Shown: positions 52,597-62,402, counted from the stretch's first letter. The stretch: DNA of 64,000 bases from Desulfovibrio sp. JY (GCA_021730285.1 CP082962.1:1798001-1862000); one strand, 5' to 3'. Notes: generated from the sequence alone by a model not told the origin. A program made the numbers and translations.

Positions 52597-53697
52597 CTAT
52601 CGCAAGCGTGCCCCGATGCGGTCGGCCACGGTCATGACGGCGAGCACGTACAGGTCGCTGTGGTTGTAGGCGTAGACCACGGCCTTGGTCTGGTCCTCGG
52701 TCATGCCGGGTTTCCAGCCGTGGCCGCGCAGGTAGCTGGCCACGCTGACGATGGCGTCGCTCGGGCAGAAGAGGTCGATGACCCCGTCGCCGTCGGCGTC
52801 CACGCCGTAGCGCAGGGCATTGGAGGGCATGAACTGGCAGATGCCGATGGCTCCGTAGATGGAGCCCGGGATGGCGGCCGGGGATTGTTTCTTGGCGGCG
52901 GCGTAGCGCAGGAGTGCCACGAGCTCCCGATAGGCCCACTCGGACCGGTCCTTGGCGGCATCGGCGGCGAAGGCGCTAAGGTCCGGGTCGCCGTGCAGGG
53001 TCTTCATGTAGGGGGCGATCTGATCGAGTTGCGAACTGCGGGCCAGACTGGCCAGGACGCTTAGGGCGTCGCGGTTGCCGAGGAAGGAGCCGAGGTTGGT
53101 CTCAACCACCAGGAAGGCGGCGATCAGCTCCGGCGGCGGGCCGTAGTCGCGTCTGGCCTTGTCGAAGGCGGCCTTGTGCTCACCCACGAACAGCGCGGCC
53201 GCGTCGATGACGGCCGGGGACAGAAAATGGCGGTAATTGCTTTGGGCCAGGGTCTTGTGGCTGGGCTTTGGCCGGGGCTCGAATTTTTTCCTGACCATGG
53301 CGTCGACCTTGCGGGCCATGATCTCGGGCGAATACTGGACTCCGCCCCCGGCGAACGTCCGGGCCAGGGTCGCCTTGTCCAGCCCATCGGCGGCCAGCCT
53401 GCTGACGAGCGGCGTCCAGGCTCCCGCATTGACCACGGCTGGCGCGGCGACCGGAGCGGCTACGGCCGTGGACGACGGTGCGGGCGTGGCGGCCGGGCCG
53501 GGTATGGCTGTGGCATCCGGCGCGGCGGTCGTGTCGCCCGTGGCCACCGTGGGCGTCGGGGCGGCGTCGGCTGCGGCGTGGGCCGGACCGGGCGCGTGCG
53601 CCGGGGCGCAGGACGCCAGCAGGGTCAGCACGGCCAGACAGGCGGCCAGCCGCAGAAGGAGTCTGCCTGGGGCGTTGGCGCGACGATGCGATGCCAT
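52597..53697 (-). CDS. Lytic murein transglycosylase (MltB type) lipoprotein
   Basis: The 366-residue protein cleaves peptidoglycan glycan strands. It has a lipobox (LTLLASC, lipid on about Cys29), a Thr/Ala/Pro linker, and an SLT_2 domain: ELIAAFLVVETNLGSFLG with the catalytic Glu, IYGAIGICQFMPSNALRYGVD, and DAIVSVASYLRGHGWKPG. The family match is strong. It is two bases from the stop of the preceding coiled-coil gene and lies in the envelope-modification group, where it may remodel the wall or work with a secretion apparatus. Confidence 0.92.
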   Translation of the reverse strand: MASHRRANAPGRLLLRLAACLAVLTLLASCAPAHAPGPAHAAADAAPTPTVATGDTTAAPDATAIPGPAATPAPSSTAVAAPVAAPAVVNAGAWTPLVSRLAADGLDKATLARTFAGGGVQYSPEIMARKVDAMVRKKFEPRPKPSHKTLAQSNYRHFLSPAVIDAAALFVGEHKAAFDKARRDYGPPPELIAAFLVVETNLGSFLGNRDALSVLASLARSSQLDQIAPYMKTLHGDPDLSAFAADAAKDRSEWAYRELVALLRYAAAKKQSPAAIPGSIYGAIGICQFMPSNALRYGVDADGDGVIDLFCPSDAIVSVASYLRGHGWKPGMTEDQTKAVVYAYNHSDLYVLAVMTVADRIGARLR

Positions 53698-53699
53698 GG

Positions 53700-54197
53700 T
53701 CAGCGTCCGCGCTCGAATTTGTCGAATTCCGCGAAAGCGCCGCGTTTGGCCCGGTTTTTGGCCTTGATGTCGCGCAACAGGTCCGCCGCCTCCACCGGGG
53801 CCACCTTTGTCCCCCGGGACATTTGACCGGGCTCCAGGAACTGCCCGCCGAGATCGGTCAGTTCGTCGAGGGTGAGCATGGACCCGGTCGGCTGGGAAGG
53901 GTGGGGCGGTTGCACCTGTGCCTGCGGCGCGGCGGTCGCGGCCGGTTGGGCCGGCACTGCTGTCGTGGGCATCGGGTGAACGGCTTCGGCTTGCGGAGCT
54001 GCCGGGGCCGGCTCGGACGGCGGGATTGGGGCGGCCGCCCCGGGGGCGATCAGCGTCGCGGTCGCGACGATAGGCGTCTTAAGGGTCGGCCCGGCCGCCT
54101 TGGCTGACTGCGGGGCGAGGGCCTGGCGCATAAGGCGCAGTTCGGCCAGGATTTCTTTTTGGACCGCGAGGATCTCGCGCAGGATCGATTCTTCCAT
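53700..54197 (-). CDS. Coiled-coil protein with Pro/Ala-rich middle
   Basis: The 165-residue protein has a short N-terminal coiled coil (ILREILAVQKEILAELRLMRQ), a low-complexity Pro/Ala/Gln section (about 30-105), and a conserved-looking C terminus (MLTLDELTDLGGQFLEPGQ and LRDIKAKNRAKRGAFAEFDKF). No signal peptide is present. Its stop is two bases before the MltB start, so the two are co-translated. The function is unknown. Confidence 0.7.
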   Translation of the reverse strand: MEESILREILAVQKEILAELRLMRQALAPQSAKAAGPTLKTPIVATATLIAPGAAAPIPPSEPAPAAPQAEAVHPMPTTAVPAQPAATAAPQAQVQPPHPSQPTGSMLTLDELTDLGGQFLEPGQMSRGTKVAPVEAADLLRDIKAKNRAKRGAFAEFDKFERGR

Positions 54198-54236
54198 GAC
54201 CGGGGTCTAGCATGCGTCCAAAAGGGGGTAAAGCCG

Positions 54237-55406
54237 TCAGCGGCGGTCCAGCTGGGCCAGGGTCGGGCTCATGGAGGTCAGGGCGGCATTGGCGAGGAGC
54301 TTCGCGCCGTAGGGCGTCAGATGCACGCCGTCCGGGGTGCGGGCCGTGCGCGGACCGCCCGGGGCGGGCAGGACCCTGGCGTAATGCCCGGAAGCGTCGG
54401 CCAGGGTGCGCCAGACATCCACGAAATGGCAGTCGGGCAGGGCGGCGATCTCCTTGGCGATCACGGTGTTGATGGCGGCCACGTCGGCATTGAGCCGGTG
54501 ATCGGCCATGACCGGGGAGCCCACCCAGTAGATGCGGGCGGCCGGGTTGTGGCTTCTGGCCAGCGTGACCAGCCGCCGCACCCGCCGGGCGTATTCCGCG
54601 TTCCAGCCCGGACGGCCAAAGGCCACCTTCTTTCCGTCCGGCCGGGTCATGGTCTTGTTGTCGTTGGCGGCGATCATGATGACCACGGTATCGGGTTTGG
54701 CGGCGGCCAGGGCGGCCATCTCGCGTTCCCAGTCGAAGAAATCGGGTCGGGCCAGGCCGCTCGAGACCTTGCCCCGGGCGGCAAAGGTGGTGCCCGGCCG
54801 TCCGGCCAGCATGGGACGCAGGGCGTTGGCCAGGAAAATGGACAACGAATCCCCGGCCACGAGCACCGAACGCCCCGGGGCGATTCCCAGGGACGGACGC
54901 GGCGCGGCGGCCTTGGCCGGACGTGCGGCCGGGGCGGCTGGCGTCGTCTTCTTGACGGCGACCTGGGTTGGCGTCGGGGCCGGGGTGGCCGGGACAACGC
55001 GCTTTGCCGGTGCGGGCGCGGGGGGATCGAGGGCGGCCAGCGTGACCAGCCGCAACTGCCGGCCGGGGCCGCCGAGGTGATGGTCGTCGCTTACGGCCAC
55101 CGGTCCGGAAAGGGGATGCGTGGCCGTTTTGTCCACGGCCAGACGGACCCGGTAGGGCGCAACGGCTTCCCGCATGGCGTGCAGATCGGGGCTGGCGGCG
55201 GCTTGCGGGGCCCTGGCCTCGAGGTCGAGGGACGCCACCAGGACGCGCAGGGAATCATCGGCCAGGGGCTGTGGCGTGGGCGTCAGGTCGCAGTAAAGAA
55301 TCCTGGGCGCGCCGCCAAGCATGGCCAGAAGCGCGGCCAAAAAAAACAGGATCTTGCCGGTGCGGGAACGTGTCGGAAGCATGGCGTCTGTCGTGGCATC
55401 TGGCAT
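54237..55406 (-). CDS. SGNH hydrolase of the DUF459 type, membrane anchored
   Basis: The 389-residue protein has an N-terminal membrane segment (about 18-34), a low-complexity Pro/Ala linker (about 125-175), and a C-terminal SGNH domain: VLVAGDSLSIFLANAL, GKVSSGLARPDFFDWE (oxyanion), MIAANDNK (block III) and RTPDGVHLTPYGA (Asp-His). It shares the unusual KVSSGLAxPxFFDWxxxM block with the protein at 57.6-59.7 kb, so the two are paralogues. The next gene, divergent, is an MBOAT acyltransferase. Together they suggest O-acetylation of an envelope polymer. The start is uncertain (55406 or 55382). Confidence 0.85.
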   Translation of the reverse strand: MPDATTDAMLPTRSRTGKILFFLAALLAMLGGAPRILYCDLTPTPQPLADDSLRVLVASLDLEARAPQAAASPDLHAMREAVAPYRVRLAVDKTATHPLSGPVAVSDDHHLGGPGRQLRLVTLAALDPPAPAPAKRVVPATPAPTPTQVAVKKTTPAAPAARPAKAAAPRPSLGIAPGRSVLVAGDSLSIFLANALRPMLAGRPGTTFAARGKVSSGLARPDFFDWEREMAALAAAKPDTVVIMIAANDNKTMTRPDGKKVAFGRPGWNAEYARRVRRLVTLARSHNPAARIYWVGSPVMADHRLNADVAAINTVIAKEIAALPDCHFVDVWRTLADASGHYARVLPAPGGPRTARTPDGVHLTPYGAKLLANAALTSMSPTLAQLDRR

Positions 55407-55653
55407 GGCGGTGAGGGTGGTTTGCCGCCGTCCGGATCATCCGGTCGGGGCTTTGCCGGAGGAATTGCAAGGCGCGGGCCGAAAATGTCTTTTGGGTATG
55501 GCCTTGGATTCTTGGCTTTTCTTGAAATAAAGCGGCGTCACTCCTCTGACGCCGAACGGCGGGATCGGTCAATCCGGTTGCCTTTTGGCGGCGGCGACGC
55601 TAGCGTGCGCCACGCTTTGAGCCTATTTTCCCGGAGAATGAGCAGACCCCGCG

Positions 55654-57111
55654 ATGAACATCACCAGCTTTGAATTCGCCTTGTTTTTCGCGGCGATACT
55701 GCCGCTCAACTGGATCCTGCGCCGGTGGGCCGCCCCCTACAGGGTGTTTTTGCTCCTGACGTCCTATGTCTTTTACGCCTCGTTTAACGCCAAGTTTCTG
55801 CTGATCCTTCTGGTCTTCAGCTTCCTGACCTGGTTTTTCGCCGTCGTTTTCGCCGAGACCTCCGACCTTCGGTTCCGGCGATTCTGCATGATCCTCTACG
55901 TGGCCTTTTCCCTGGGCATGCTCGTTTTCTTCAAATATTACGAGATGCTCTACATTTCATCCGACTGGCTGTTCCGCAGCATCTCGGTTGCCAACCCCGT
56001 GCCGCTGCTCGACGTCATCATGCCCATCGGCATCTCCTTTTTCACCTTCCAGGGCATGTCCTACGCCATCGACGTCTACAGGGACCCGGCCAAGGTGGAG
56101 CGCAGCCTGATCGAGGTGTTCTGCTACATCGCCTTTTTCCCGACCATCCTGTCCGGGCCCATCCTGCGGGCCGGCAATTTTCTGCCCCAGCTGAAAAACA
56201 GCAAAGTGGAGCCGGCGGATTTCACCCGGGCCTTTTACCTGCTCACCCGGGGGCTCATCAAAAAGATCATCATTTCGAGCTACCTGTCCGAGCACATCGT
56301 GCGCGCGACCTTCGGTGCGCCCGAGGGGTTTTCCTCGGCCGCCGTGCTGGTCGGGGTGCTGTCCTATTCCGCCCAGATATACTGCGACTTTTCGGGCTAT
56401 TCCGATCTGGCCCAGGGCATCGCCCTGCTCATGGGCTTTGACGTGCCGGACAACTTCAACGCGCCCTACATCTCCCAGTCCCTGCGCGATTTCTGGCGGC
56501 GCTGGCACATCACCTTCTCCCTTTGGTTGCGCGATTACCTCTACATCTCCCTCGGCGGCAACCGGAAGGGACGCACGCGCAAGTTCGTCAACCTGATCGC
56601 CACCATGGGCCTTGGCGGCCTGTGGCACGGCGCGGCCTACAATTTCCTGGTATGGGGGTTCATCCACGGCTTCGGGCTGGTGGGCAACCACCTGATCATG
56701 GAGTACCGCAAGACCCGGGCCGCGGCCCGGGTGGCGGCGGGCGTCGCGCTGCCGGAGGGGCTGACTTTTTCGGGGGCGGCCTGGGCGACGCTTTGCTGGC
56801 TGACGACGTTTACCTACGTCACGGTGGCCTGGGTCTTTTTCGGGGCCGAGGATGCGGGCAAGGCCATGGACATCCTGAGCCGCATCGCGGCCTGGGACCC
56901 GTCGGGCGCGGGTTTTCGGCCCACCTGCCTGGTCCTGGTGGGGCTCGTTTTGGCCGTGCAGCTCCTAAACTGGTCGGGCCGGGACGTGTTTCGCCGTGGC
57001 TTCGAATGGCTGCCCATGCCGGTGCAGGGCCTGGCCCTCGGCCTCGCGGCGACGCTGATCCTCAAGCTCGGCCCAGATGGCGTGCTGCCGTTTATTTATT
57101 TCCAGTTTTAG
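55654..57111 (+). CDS. MBOAT-family membrane O-acyltransferase (AlgI/PatA/DltB-like)
   Basis: The 485-residue multi-pass inner-membrane protein carries acyl groups across the membrane for addition to an extracytoplasmic glycan. Family motifs are clear: MPIGISFFTFQGMSYAID, YCDFSGYSDLAQGIALLMG, FWRRWHITFSLWLRDYLYISLGGN and the invariant His in GLGGLWHGAAYNF. About ten to twelve helices are present. Flanking SGNH proteins, one with LysM repeats, would be the periplasmic transferase or esterase partners, as in peptidoglycan O-acetylation (PatA/PatB) and alginate acetylation (AlgI with AlgJ/AlgX); the substrate itself cannot be read from the sequence. Confidence 0.93.
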   Translation: MNITSFEFALFFAAILPLNWILRRWAAPYRVFLLLTSYVFYASFNAKFLLILLVFSFLTWFFAVVFAETSDLRFRRFCMILYVAFSLGMLVFFKYYEMLYISSDWLFRSISVANPVPLLDVIMPIGISFFTFQGMSYAIDVYRDPAKVERSLIEVFCYIAFFPTILSGPILRAGNFLPQLKNSKVEPADFTRAFYLLTRGLIKKIIISSYLSEHIVRATFGAPEGFSSAAVLVGVLSYSAQIYCDFSGYSDLAQGIALLMGFDVPDNFNAPYISQSLRDFWRRWHITFSLWLRDYLYISLGGNRKGRTRKFVNLIATMGLGGLWHGAAYNFLVWGFIHGFGLVGNHLIMEYRKTRAAARVAAGVALPEGLTFSGAAWATLCWLTTFTYVTVAWVFFGAEDAGKAMDILSRIAAWDPSGAGFRPTCLVLVGLVLAVQLLNWSGRDVFRRGFEWLPMPVQGLALGLAATLILKLGPDGVLPFIYFQF

Positions 57112-57124
57112 AGACGAGGAAGAT

Positions 57125-57273
57125 GCGAGAGGGGGACCCTTTTTGGAAAAAGGGTCCCCCTCTCGCGCTCTCCCCTCCCAAAAACTTTTAACGGTGACAG
57201 GATGTTATCGTTAAAAGTCTTTGGAAAGGGGGCCTGGGGGGAGAACCTTTCTGCAAGAAAGGTTTCCCCCCGG
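57125..57273. repeat. Double-hairpin intergenic element, copy C
   Basis: Hairpin 1 pairs GCGAGAGGGGGACCCTTTTT (57125-57144) with its complement (57147-57166); hairpin 2 spans about 57233-57273 with AACCTTTCT and AGAAAGGTT cores. The linker reads AAAACTTTTAACGGT and TTAAAAGTCTTTGGAAAGGGGG, nearly as in copy B. It starts 13 bases after the MBOAT stop. The remaining 325 bases up to the LysM gene show no credible gene or RNA. Confidence 0.8.
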
Positions 57274-57598
57274 TCTCTTTTTTCCCCTGTTTTTTCGCCT
57301 CATTCCATAAATCTGGTATTTTTCTTGTAAGCAAGTCCCCGTTCTGGTAAGGTGACCCTCCAGGATGGGATACAGCCATGGCGGCTGTGCCATATCGCAA
57401 GCACCTCGAATTGTTGGGGAAGATGAAGCTCAGGAGGCTTTGGTGCTTGTCGTGGCGCGGCGTCAGGGACGCCGGCTGTTTGAGTTTCTTATACCATCCC
57501 GGGTCGCGTTTCTTACATTATCATGCCGCTGCCGGGGCTTGTCGGACGCGATGGGGGTCGCGGAAGGAAGTCGCGAAAGAGGCGATGAGGTGTTTTTC

Positions 57599-59740
57599 AT
57601 GCGAAGCCCGAGTCAGGCCCTCCTCCTGGCCGTACTGATGGCGTCCCTGATCCTGCCTCCGGTGTTGCCGGCGGCCAAGGCGGCAACGGCCGGTCCTGCC
57701 CATAAAACACGGACGCGCATCCTGCTTGTGGGTGACTCTCTTTCCATTGGTCTTGGCAAGCAGCTGGAAATGATTTTCGCCGGGCAACCCGGCGTGCGTT
57801 TCGGACATTTGGGCAAGGTCTCGAGCGGGTTGGCCAACCCGGCCTTTTTCGACTGGGACGCCCATTTGACCTCCCTGGTCGCGGCCGACCATCCCGACAT
57901 GGTGCTCATCATGGTGGGCGCCAACGACGACAAGCCCCTGCCCGGTCCGGGCGGCAAATCGCTTCCTTTCGGCACCAAGGCCTGGGACGCGGCGTATGCC
58001 GCGCGCCTGTCCAGGCTGCATGGCATCATCCGGGCGGCCAACCCCGGCGCTTCCGTTTATTTCCTCGGCGTGCCGGTCATGGCCGATGCCGCCTTTGATA
58101 AAAAGATGATTCATATGAGCGGGGTCATCGCGGCCACGGCACGCCGTTTGCCCGACAGCCATTATATCGACGTTCGTGACGTGTTGGCCGACGCCAACGG
58201 CGCGTTCGCTCCGGTGGCCAAGACCCCGGACGGCGGCCTGACCAAGTTGCGGGCCGACGACGGCGTGCATATTTCCGGAACCGGCTCCCGGCTTCTGGCC
58301 GCGCGTTGTCTGGAGGCCGTTGCCGATGCGGCCGGTTTGCCCAAGGCGCGGCTCTTGGCTTCCATAGAGGACAGGGACGCGCGCCCGGTCGCCGGGACCG
58401 CCGCCGTGCCCGTCAAGATGGTGGCAGCCGCCAAGCTTGATGTTGCCAGGCCGCAGACGGCCAAGCCCCAGGCCGCCAGGCCCGAAGCCGTCAAGGCGCA
58501 GGCCCAGCCGGCCAAGACGCCCGAAGTGGCGGTCGCTGTGGCCAAGCCCGTTTCTCCGGCTCCTTCCGCCGCCGCTTACACCGTGGCTGACGGTGACACG
58601 CTGTGGTCCGTGGCCAAGCGTCTCGGCGTCTCGGCCGATGCCCTGGCCCAGGCCAATCCGGGTGTGGACCCGCGCCGCCTGTCCATCGGCCAGTCCCTGG
58701 CCGTGCCGGCCGGCGGCACCATGGTGGCTGCGGCCACCCCGACGATCCAGTCCGCCGCCGCGACCGGGCACGGGCATATCGTGGCCGAGGGTGACAACTA
58801 CTGGTCCGTGGCCCGTCGGTACGACGTGAGTGTGGCCGCCCTGACCGCCGCCAACCCCGGCGTCGATCCGACCCGGCTGCGCATCGGCCAGGAACTGGCC
58901 ATTCCCGCCGGGGCCGCTCACGGCGCGCCGGTCCACGTCGCGGACAAGGGGCGTTACGTGGTTACCGACGGCGACAATTTCTGGCTCATCGCCCATCGCC
59001 TCGGCATCGACGTGGCCGCGCTCACCCAGGCCAATGCCGCCGTGGACCCGCAAAAGCTCCAGCCCGGCCAGGTGCTGTCCCTGCCCGGCGTGGCCAAGGC
59101 CGAAAGCGGTGATCAGGCCCCGGCCCGGGATTCCCGGACCGTCGGCGACACCGCCCTCTACCCGGTGGCCAAGGGCGATACCCTGTGGGCGCTTTCCCGC
59201 CGCTTCGGCGTGGACCTCGATACCCTGCTCACGGTCAACGGCGAGGTCGATCCGTCCCGCTTGCAGGTCGGCCAGCTTGTGACCATCCCCGGCGGCCAGC
59301 CCGTGGCTTCGGCCGAGACCCTGGCCTTCCCGGTGTCCGAGGGCGACACCCTGGCCGGCATTGCCAAGCGTTTCGACGTGAGCGTCGTCGATCTTCTGGC
59401 CGCCAACCCCGGCGTCGATCCGCTCCGCCTGCAGGTGGGCCAGGTGCTGCGGGTGCCGTCGTCCCTGGCCGCCGTGGCCGCCTCGGGCTCGGGCCGGCCG
59501 ACTCCGGCCAAGGCTTCCGTGCCCACGGCCAATCCCGCCGATGCGACGCCGGCTGTGGGCGCGGCGGCGCGTGCGCACACTGTGTCGCTTGGCGATACGG
59601 TCTGGGACATCGCCCGTCGCTACGGCATCAGCGTGGAGCGCATCCTGTCGGAAAACAGCGGCCTGGACCCCATGCATCTGCGCATCGGCCAGACCGTGCA
59701 TCTGCCCGACACCGTCGTGACCATGGCGGCGGTGCGCTGA
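57599..59740 (+). CDS. SGNH (DUF459-type) hydrolase with six LysM repeats
   Basis: The 713-residue exported protein has a signal peptide (about 4-29, ending AAKAAT). Residues 40-245 form an SGNH domain: LLVGDSLSIGLGKQL, GKVSSGLANPAFFDWD, MVGANDDK and LRADDGVHISGTG. Six LysM domains follow a Pro/Ala/Lys linker, each of the YTVADGDTLWSVAKRLGVS type and ending in IGQSLAVPA-like turns (about 322, 396, 460, 520, 578 and 660). LysM binds peptidoglycan. The protein is therefore a good candidate for the acetyl-transfer or deacetylation partner of the upstream MBOAT protein. Start ATG follows GAGG. Confidence 0.9.
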   Translation: MRSPSQALLLAVLMASLILPPVLPAAKAATAGPAHKTRTRILLVGDSLSIGLGKQLEMIFAGQPGVRFGHLGKVSSGLANPAFFDWDAHLTSLVAADHPDMVLIMVGANDDKPLPGPGGKSLPFGTKAWDAAYAARLSRLHGIIRAANPGASVYFLGVPVMADAAFDKKMIHMSGVIAATARRLPDSHYIDVRDVLADANGAFAPVAKTPDGGLTKLRADDGVHISGTGSRLLAARCLEAVADAAGLPKARLLASIEDRDARPVAGTAAVPVKMVAAAKLDVARPQTAKPQAARPEAVKAQAQPAKTPEVAVAVAKPVSPAPSAAAYTVADGDTLWSVAKRLGVSADALAQANPGVDPRRLSIGQSLAVPAGGTMVAAATPTIQSAAATGHGHIVAEGDNYWSVARRYDVSVAALTAANPGVDPTRLRIGQELAIPAGAAHGAPVHVADKGRYVVTDGDNFWLIAHRLGIDVAALTQANAAVDPQKLQPGQVLSLPGVAKAESGDQAPARDSRTVGDTALYPVAKGDTLWALSRRFGVDLDTLLTVNGEVDPSRLQVGQLVTIPGGQPVASAETLAFPVSEGDTLAGIAKRFDVSVVDLLAANPGVDPLRLQVGQVLRVPSSLAAVAASGSGRPTPAKASVPTANPADATPAVGAAARAHTVSLGDTVWDIARRYGISVERILSENSGLDPMHLRIGQTVHLPDTVVTMAAVR

Positions 59741-59897
59741 TCGGCTGGGAGGCGGCAAAAAGGCCGGGGGAAAACTCCGGTGGCCAACAGGCCGTCGCCT
59801 TCTGGCTCCCCATATTCGCGATTTTCGAAAGACAGCTTGTGACGTGAGCGGCCTGAAGCCCGGTTTCGGGCGATCGGCTGGCCGCAGCGGACAGCAA

Positions 59898-59957
59898 GGG
59901 CCACGAAAGCCCTGACCTTGCCCTTCCAAAGGGCCTGTGTCGGGGCTTTCGCGGCCC
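59898..59957. terminator. Hairpin between convergent genes
   Basis: GGGCCACGAAAGCCC pairs with GGGCTTTCGCGGCCC with one mismatch, and an inner GCCCTT/AAGGGC hairpin lies in its loop. It separates the LysM gene from nhaB. No T tract follows, so Rho-independent termination is uncertain. Confidence 0.45.
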
Positions 59958-60050
59958 GTTGCCTTGTGGTTTGGAGGAATGCTGGCGGGGGTTGTTCCCG
60001 GCGGCGTGCGGGAGTGCTTCCCCCACACGCGTTGCCGGGGACAGGGGCTC

Positions 60051-61661
60051 TTACAGCAACACCCAGACGGCGACGAGGCCGGTTGCGGTCATGGTGATGG
60101 TGTAGGGCAGGGCCAGGCGCACCATCTGGCCGTAGGACAGGCGGATGAGCGGCGCCAAGGCCGAGGTCAGCAGGAACAGGAACGCGGCCTGGCCGTTGGG
60201 CGTGGCCACGCTCGGGATGTTGGTGCCGGTGTTGATGGCCACGGCCAGCCGGTCGAACTGTTCTATGGTCGCCGTGACCTGAGGCACCACTTCCTTGGGC
60301 AGCGCGGCCAGGACGTCGACCCGGTTGAGGTGGGCGTCGGTCAGCCTGGCCAGCAGGTCGGTCCCGCTCATGCCAAGCCCCTGCATCTCGGAGAAGAGCT
60401 TGATGAAATGCGCCTTGGTTTCGGTGATGTAGACCGTGGCCACGAAGACGTTGTCGCTGATCATGGAAAGCAGGCCGTTGGCCAGATAGTAGGCTGCGGT
60501 CTGGCTTTTGCCGGAAAGCGACAGCACGAACTCGATGATGGGCGCGAAGAGGTGCTGGTCGTGGATGACGGCCACCACCGCGAAAAAGACCACGAGTAGG
60601 GCGGTAAACGGCAGGGCCTCGGTGAAGGCGTTGCCGATCTGATGTTCCTCGGTGCGGCCGCAAAAGGCGGTGAGCAAAATGATGATGGACAGGCCGATCA
60701 GCCCCACCTCGGCCAGATGCAGGGCCAGGGCGATGACCAGGTAGATGGCCGCCGCCGCCTGGACGTAGAGCGCGGCCCGGGCCTTGTTGGTCAGTGCGGC
60801 TTCGCGCCGGGCGTCCTCGTCGGCCAGAATACGGCGTACGGCGGTGGGCAGGGCGTGGCCGTAGCCGGAAAGATGGAAGCGTTCGACCGTGACGCAGGTT
60901 AAAAGCCCTATGGCCAGCACCGGCATGGAAACCGGGGCCACCTTGATGAAGAATTCCATGAAGTGCCAGCCCATCTCGTGGGCCACCAGCAGGTTCTGGG
61001 GCTCGCCAACCAGCGTGCACACGCCGCCAAGGGCCGTGCCCACCGCGCCGTGCATCATGAGGTTGCGCAGAAATCCCCGAAATTCCTTGAGATCGCGTTT
61101 GCAGATGTCGTCGAGCGCCGATTCGTCGCCGAGTCTGCATTGTCCGGACGAGACGAAGCGGTGGTAGACCTCGTAAAAGCCCAGGGCCACGGCGATGATG
61201 ACTGCGGTGACGGTCAGGGCGTCGAGGAAGGCCGACAGAAAGGCTCCGGCAAAGCAGAACAGGAGCGACAGCAGGATTTTCGAGCGCACCTTTATGAGCA
61301 GCTTGGTGAAGGAATACTGGAGCATGTCCTTCATGAAATAGATGCCGGCCACCATGAAGATGAGCAGCAAAATGACGGGAAAGTTGTGCAGGGCCTCGTC
61401 GTAGAGGGTTTCCGGCGAGGTCATGCCCAGGATGACGGCTTCCAGGGCGAGCAGGCCGCCGGCCGGCAGCGGATAACAGGAAAGGGCCATGGCCAGGGTG
61501 AAGATGAACTCGGCGATGAGCACCCAGCCGGTGACGAACGGACCGGCCAGTTGCAGCAAAATGGGATTGAGAATGAGAAAGGCGGCGATGGTCAGTTTGT
61601 ACCAGTCGGGCGAGGCGCCGAGCAGGTTGGAGAGGAAAGCCTGGGGTAACGTCTTGGTCAT
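60051..61661 (-). CDS. nhaB: Na+/H+ antiporter NhaB
   Basis: The 536-residue inner-membrane protein exchanges sodium for protons. Length and sequence fit NhaB closely: [76 protein letters not shown] and the late [18 protein letters not shown] and [26 protein letters not shown] precedes the ATG. Sodium export would help pH and salt balance in a marine or brackish sulfate reducer. The gene is alone, with an AT-rich upstream region. Confidence 0.95.
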   Translation of the reverse strand: MTKTLPQAFLSNLLGASPDWYKLTIAAFLILNPILLQLAGPFVTGWVLIAEFIFTLAMALSCYPLPAGGLLALEAVILGMTSPETLYDEALHNFPVILLLIFMVAGIYFMKDMLQYSFTKLLIKVRSKILLSLLFCFAGAFLSAFLDALTVTAVIIAVALGFYEVYHRFVSSGQCRLGDESALDDICKRDLKEFRGFLRNLMMHGAVGTALGGVCTLVGEPQNLLVAHEMGWHFMEFFIKVAPVSMPVLAIGLLTCVTVERFHLSGYGHALPTAVRRILADEDARREAALTNKARAALYVQAAAAIYLVIALALHLAEVGLIGLSIIILLTAFCGRTEEHQIGNAFTEALPFTALLVVFFAVVAVIHDQHLFAPIIEFVLSLSGKSQTAAYYLANGLLSMISDNVFVATVYITETKAHFIKLFSEMQGLGMSGTDLLARLTDAHLNRVDVLAALPKEVVPQVTATIEQFDRLAVAINTGTNIPSVATPNGQAAFLFLLTSALAPLIRLSYGQMVRLALPYTITMTATGLVAVWVLL

Positions 61662-61703
61662 GCGGATGCTCCTTGGGCGCGCGTGATCGGGACCTATCGG
61701 TCA

Positions 61704-61734
61704 AACGACAATAGTATTACAATATAGTAATTGT
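61704..61734 (-). promoter_or_regulatory. AT-rich region upstream of nhaB
   Basis: The stretch holds an ATTAC-(N6)-GTAAT dyad and several TATA-like hexamers on the minus strand, about 45-70 bases before the nhaB start. It is a plausible promoter with operator, standing out in a G+C-rich setting. Boxes cannot be assigned with confidence. Confidence 0.35.
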
Positions 61735-61784
61735 GCCGTCGGGCCAAGGACTTCCGGCGACCGGGCGCGCGGGAAAGGGCCGGA

Positions 61785-62402
61785 TCAGGCGTCGGCCCAG
61801 ACGATGCGGATGCTGCCCGGGAGTATGTCCAGGCGCGCGCCCAGACTCTCGGCCAGGGCGCGCCCGTCGCCGCCATCCGGGGCGGGGGCATCGGGATCGA
61901 GCCCAGACACGGCCAGGGCGGGACCGTCGGCATCGGCCCGGGAGGCGACGGTTATGGCCCGCTCCGGGCCGGGGCGTTCCAGGGCGACGTCCAGGCACCA
62001 AGCGAGCAGGCGGCACAGCAGAAAGGGATCGACGGTGACCGTGGCGGCCTCGCCGGGCAGGGCCGAGAGTTCCACCTTGCCCATGCCGGCCTGCCGGCAG
62101 GCCAGCGCCACGGCCAGGTTGGCGGCCTCGGGCAGGGAGACGGCGCGCTCGGCCGCGTCCGGGGTATGGGCGAAGCGGTTGAAATGGGTGAGCAGCGCAT
62201 CGCCCCGGCGCACTTGCCGCAGCAGGCAGGCGGCCGTCGCGGCCAACCGCTCGGGGTCGAGGGGCATGCCTTTCCCGGCCATGCAGGCCAGGTCCTCGAG
62301 CAGACCGGCCTGCTCGTTCATCACGGCCAGGACGTTTTTGAGTTCGTGGGAAAGCGAGGCGCTGATGCGGCCGAAAAAGAGCAGGTCGTCGCGTTGCGGC
62401 AT
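61785..62402 (-). CDS. Histidine phosphotransfer-like pseudo-kinase
   Basis: The 205-residue protein has a dimerisation/H-box helix (FFGRISASLSHELKNVLAVMN, His about 19) followed by a shrunken ATPase-like domain in which the N box lacks Asn (PFLLCRLLAWCLDVAL) and the DxGxG loop is absent (VSGLDPDAP). It probably cannot bind ATP and may act as a phosphotransferase like Spo0B or ChpT, though this is inference. It lies 43 bases after a single receiver gene and downstream of a full kinase. GAGGAGG precedes the ATG. Confidence 0.7.
   Translation of the reverse strand: MPQRDDLLFFGRISASLSHELKNVLAVMNEQAGLLEDLACMAGKGMPLDPERLAATAACLLRQVRRGDALLTHFNRFAHTPDAAERAVSLPEAANLAVALACRQAGMGKVELSALPGEAATVTVDPFLLCRLLAWCLDVALERPGPERAITVASRADADGPALAVSGLDPDAPAPDGGDGRALAESLGARLDILPGSIRIVWADA

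Noticed and set aside
57300-57598. Cyclic-di-GMP riboswitch upstream of the LysM gene
   Set aside because: The conserved core of the known class is not present; only ordinary short hairpins were seen.
57378-57638. A possible 86-residue gene upstream of the LysM protein
   Set aside because: Its codon use lacks the G+C third-position bias of neighbours, it overlaps the better-supported start at 57599, and its product has no features.
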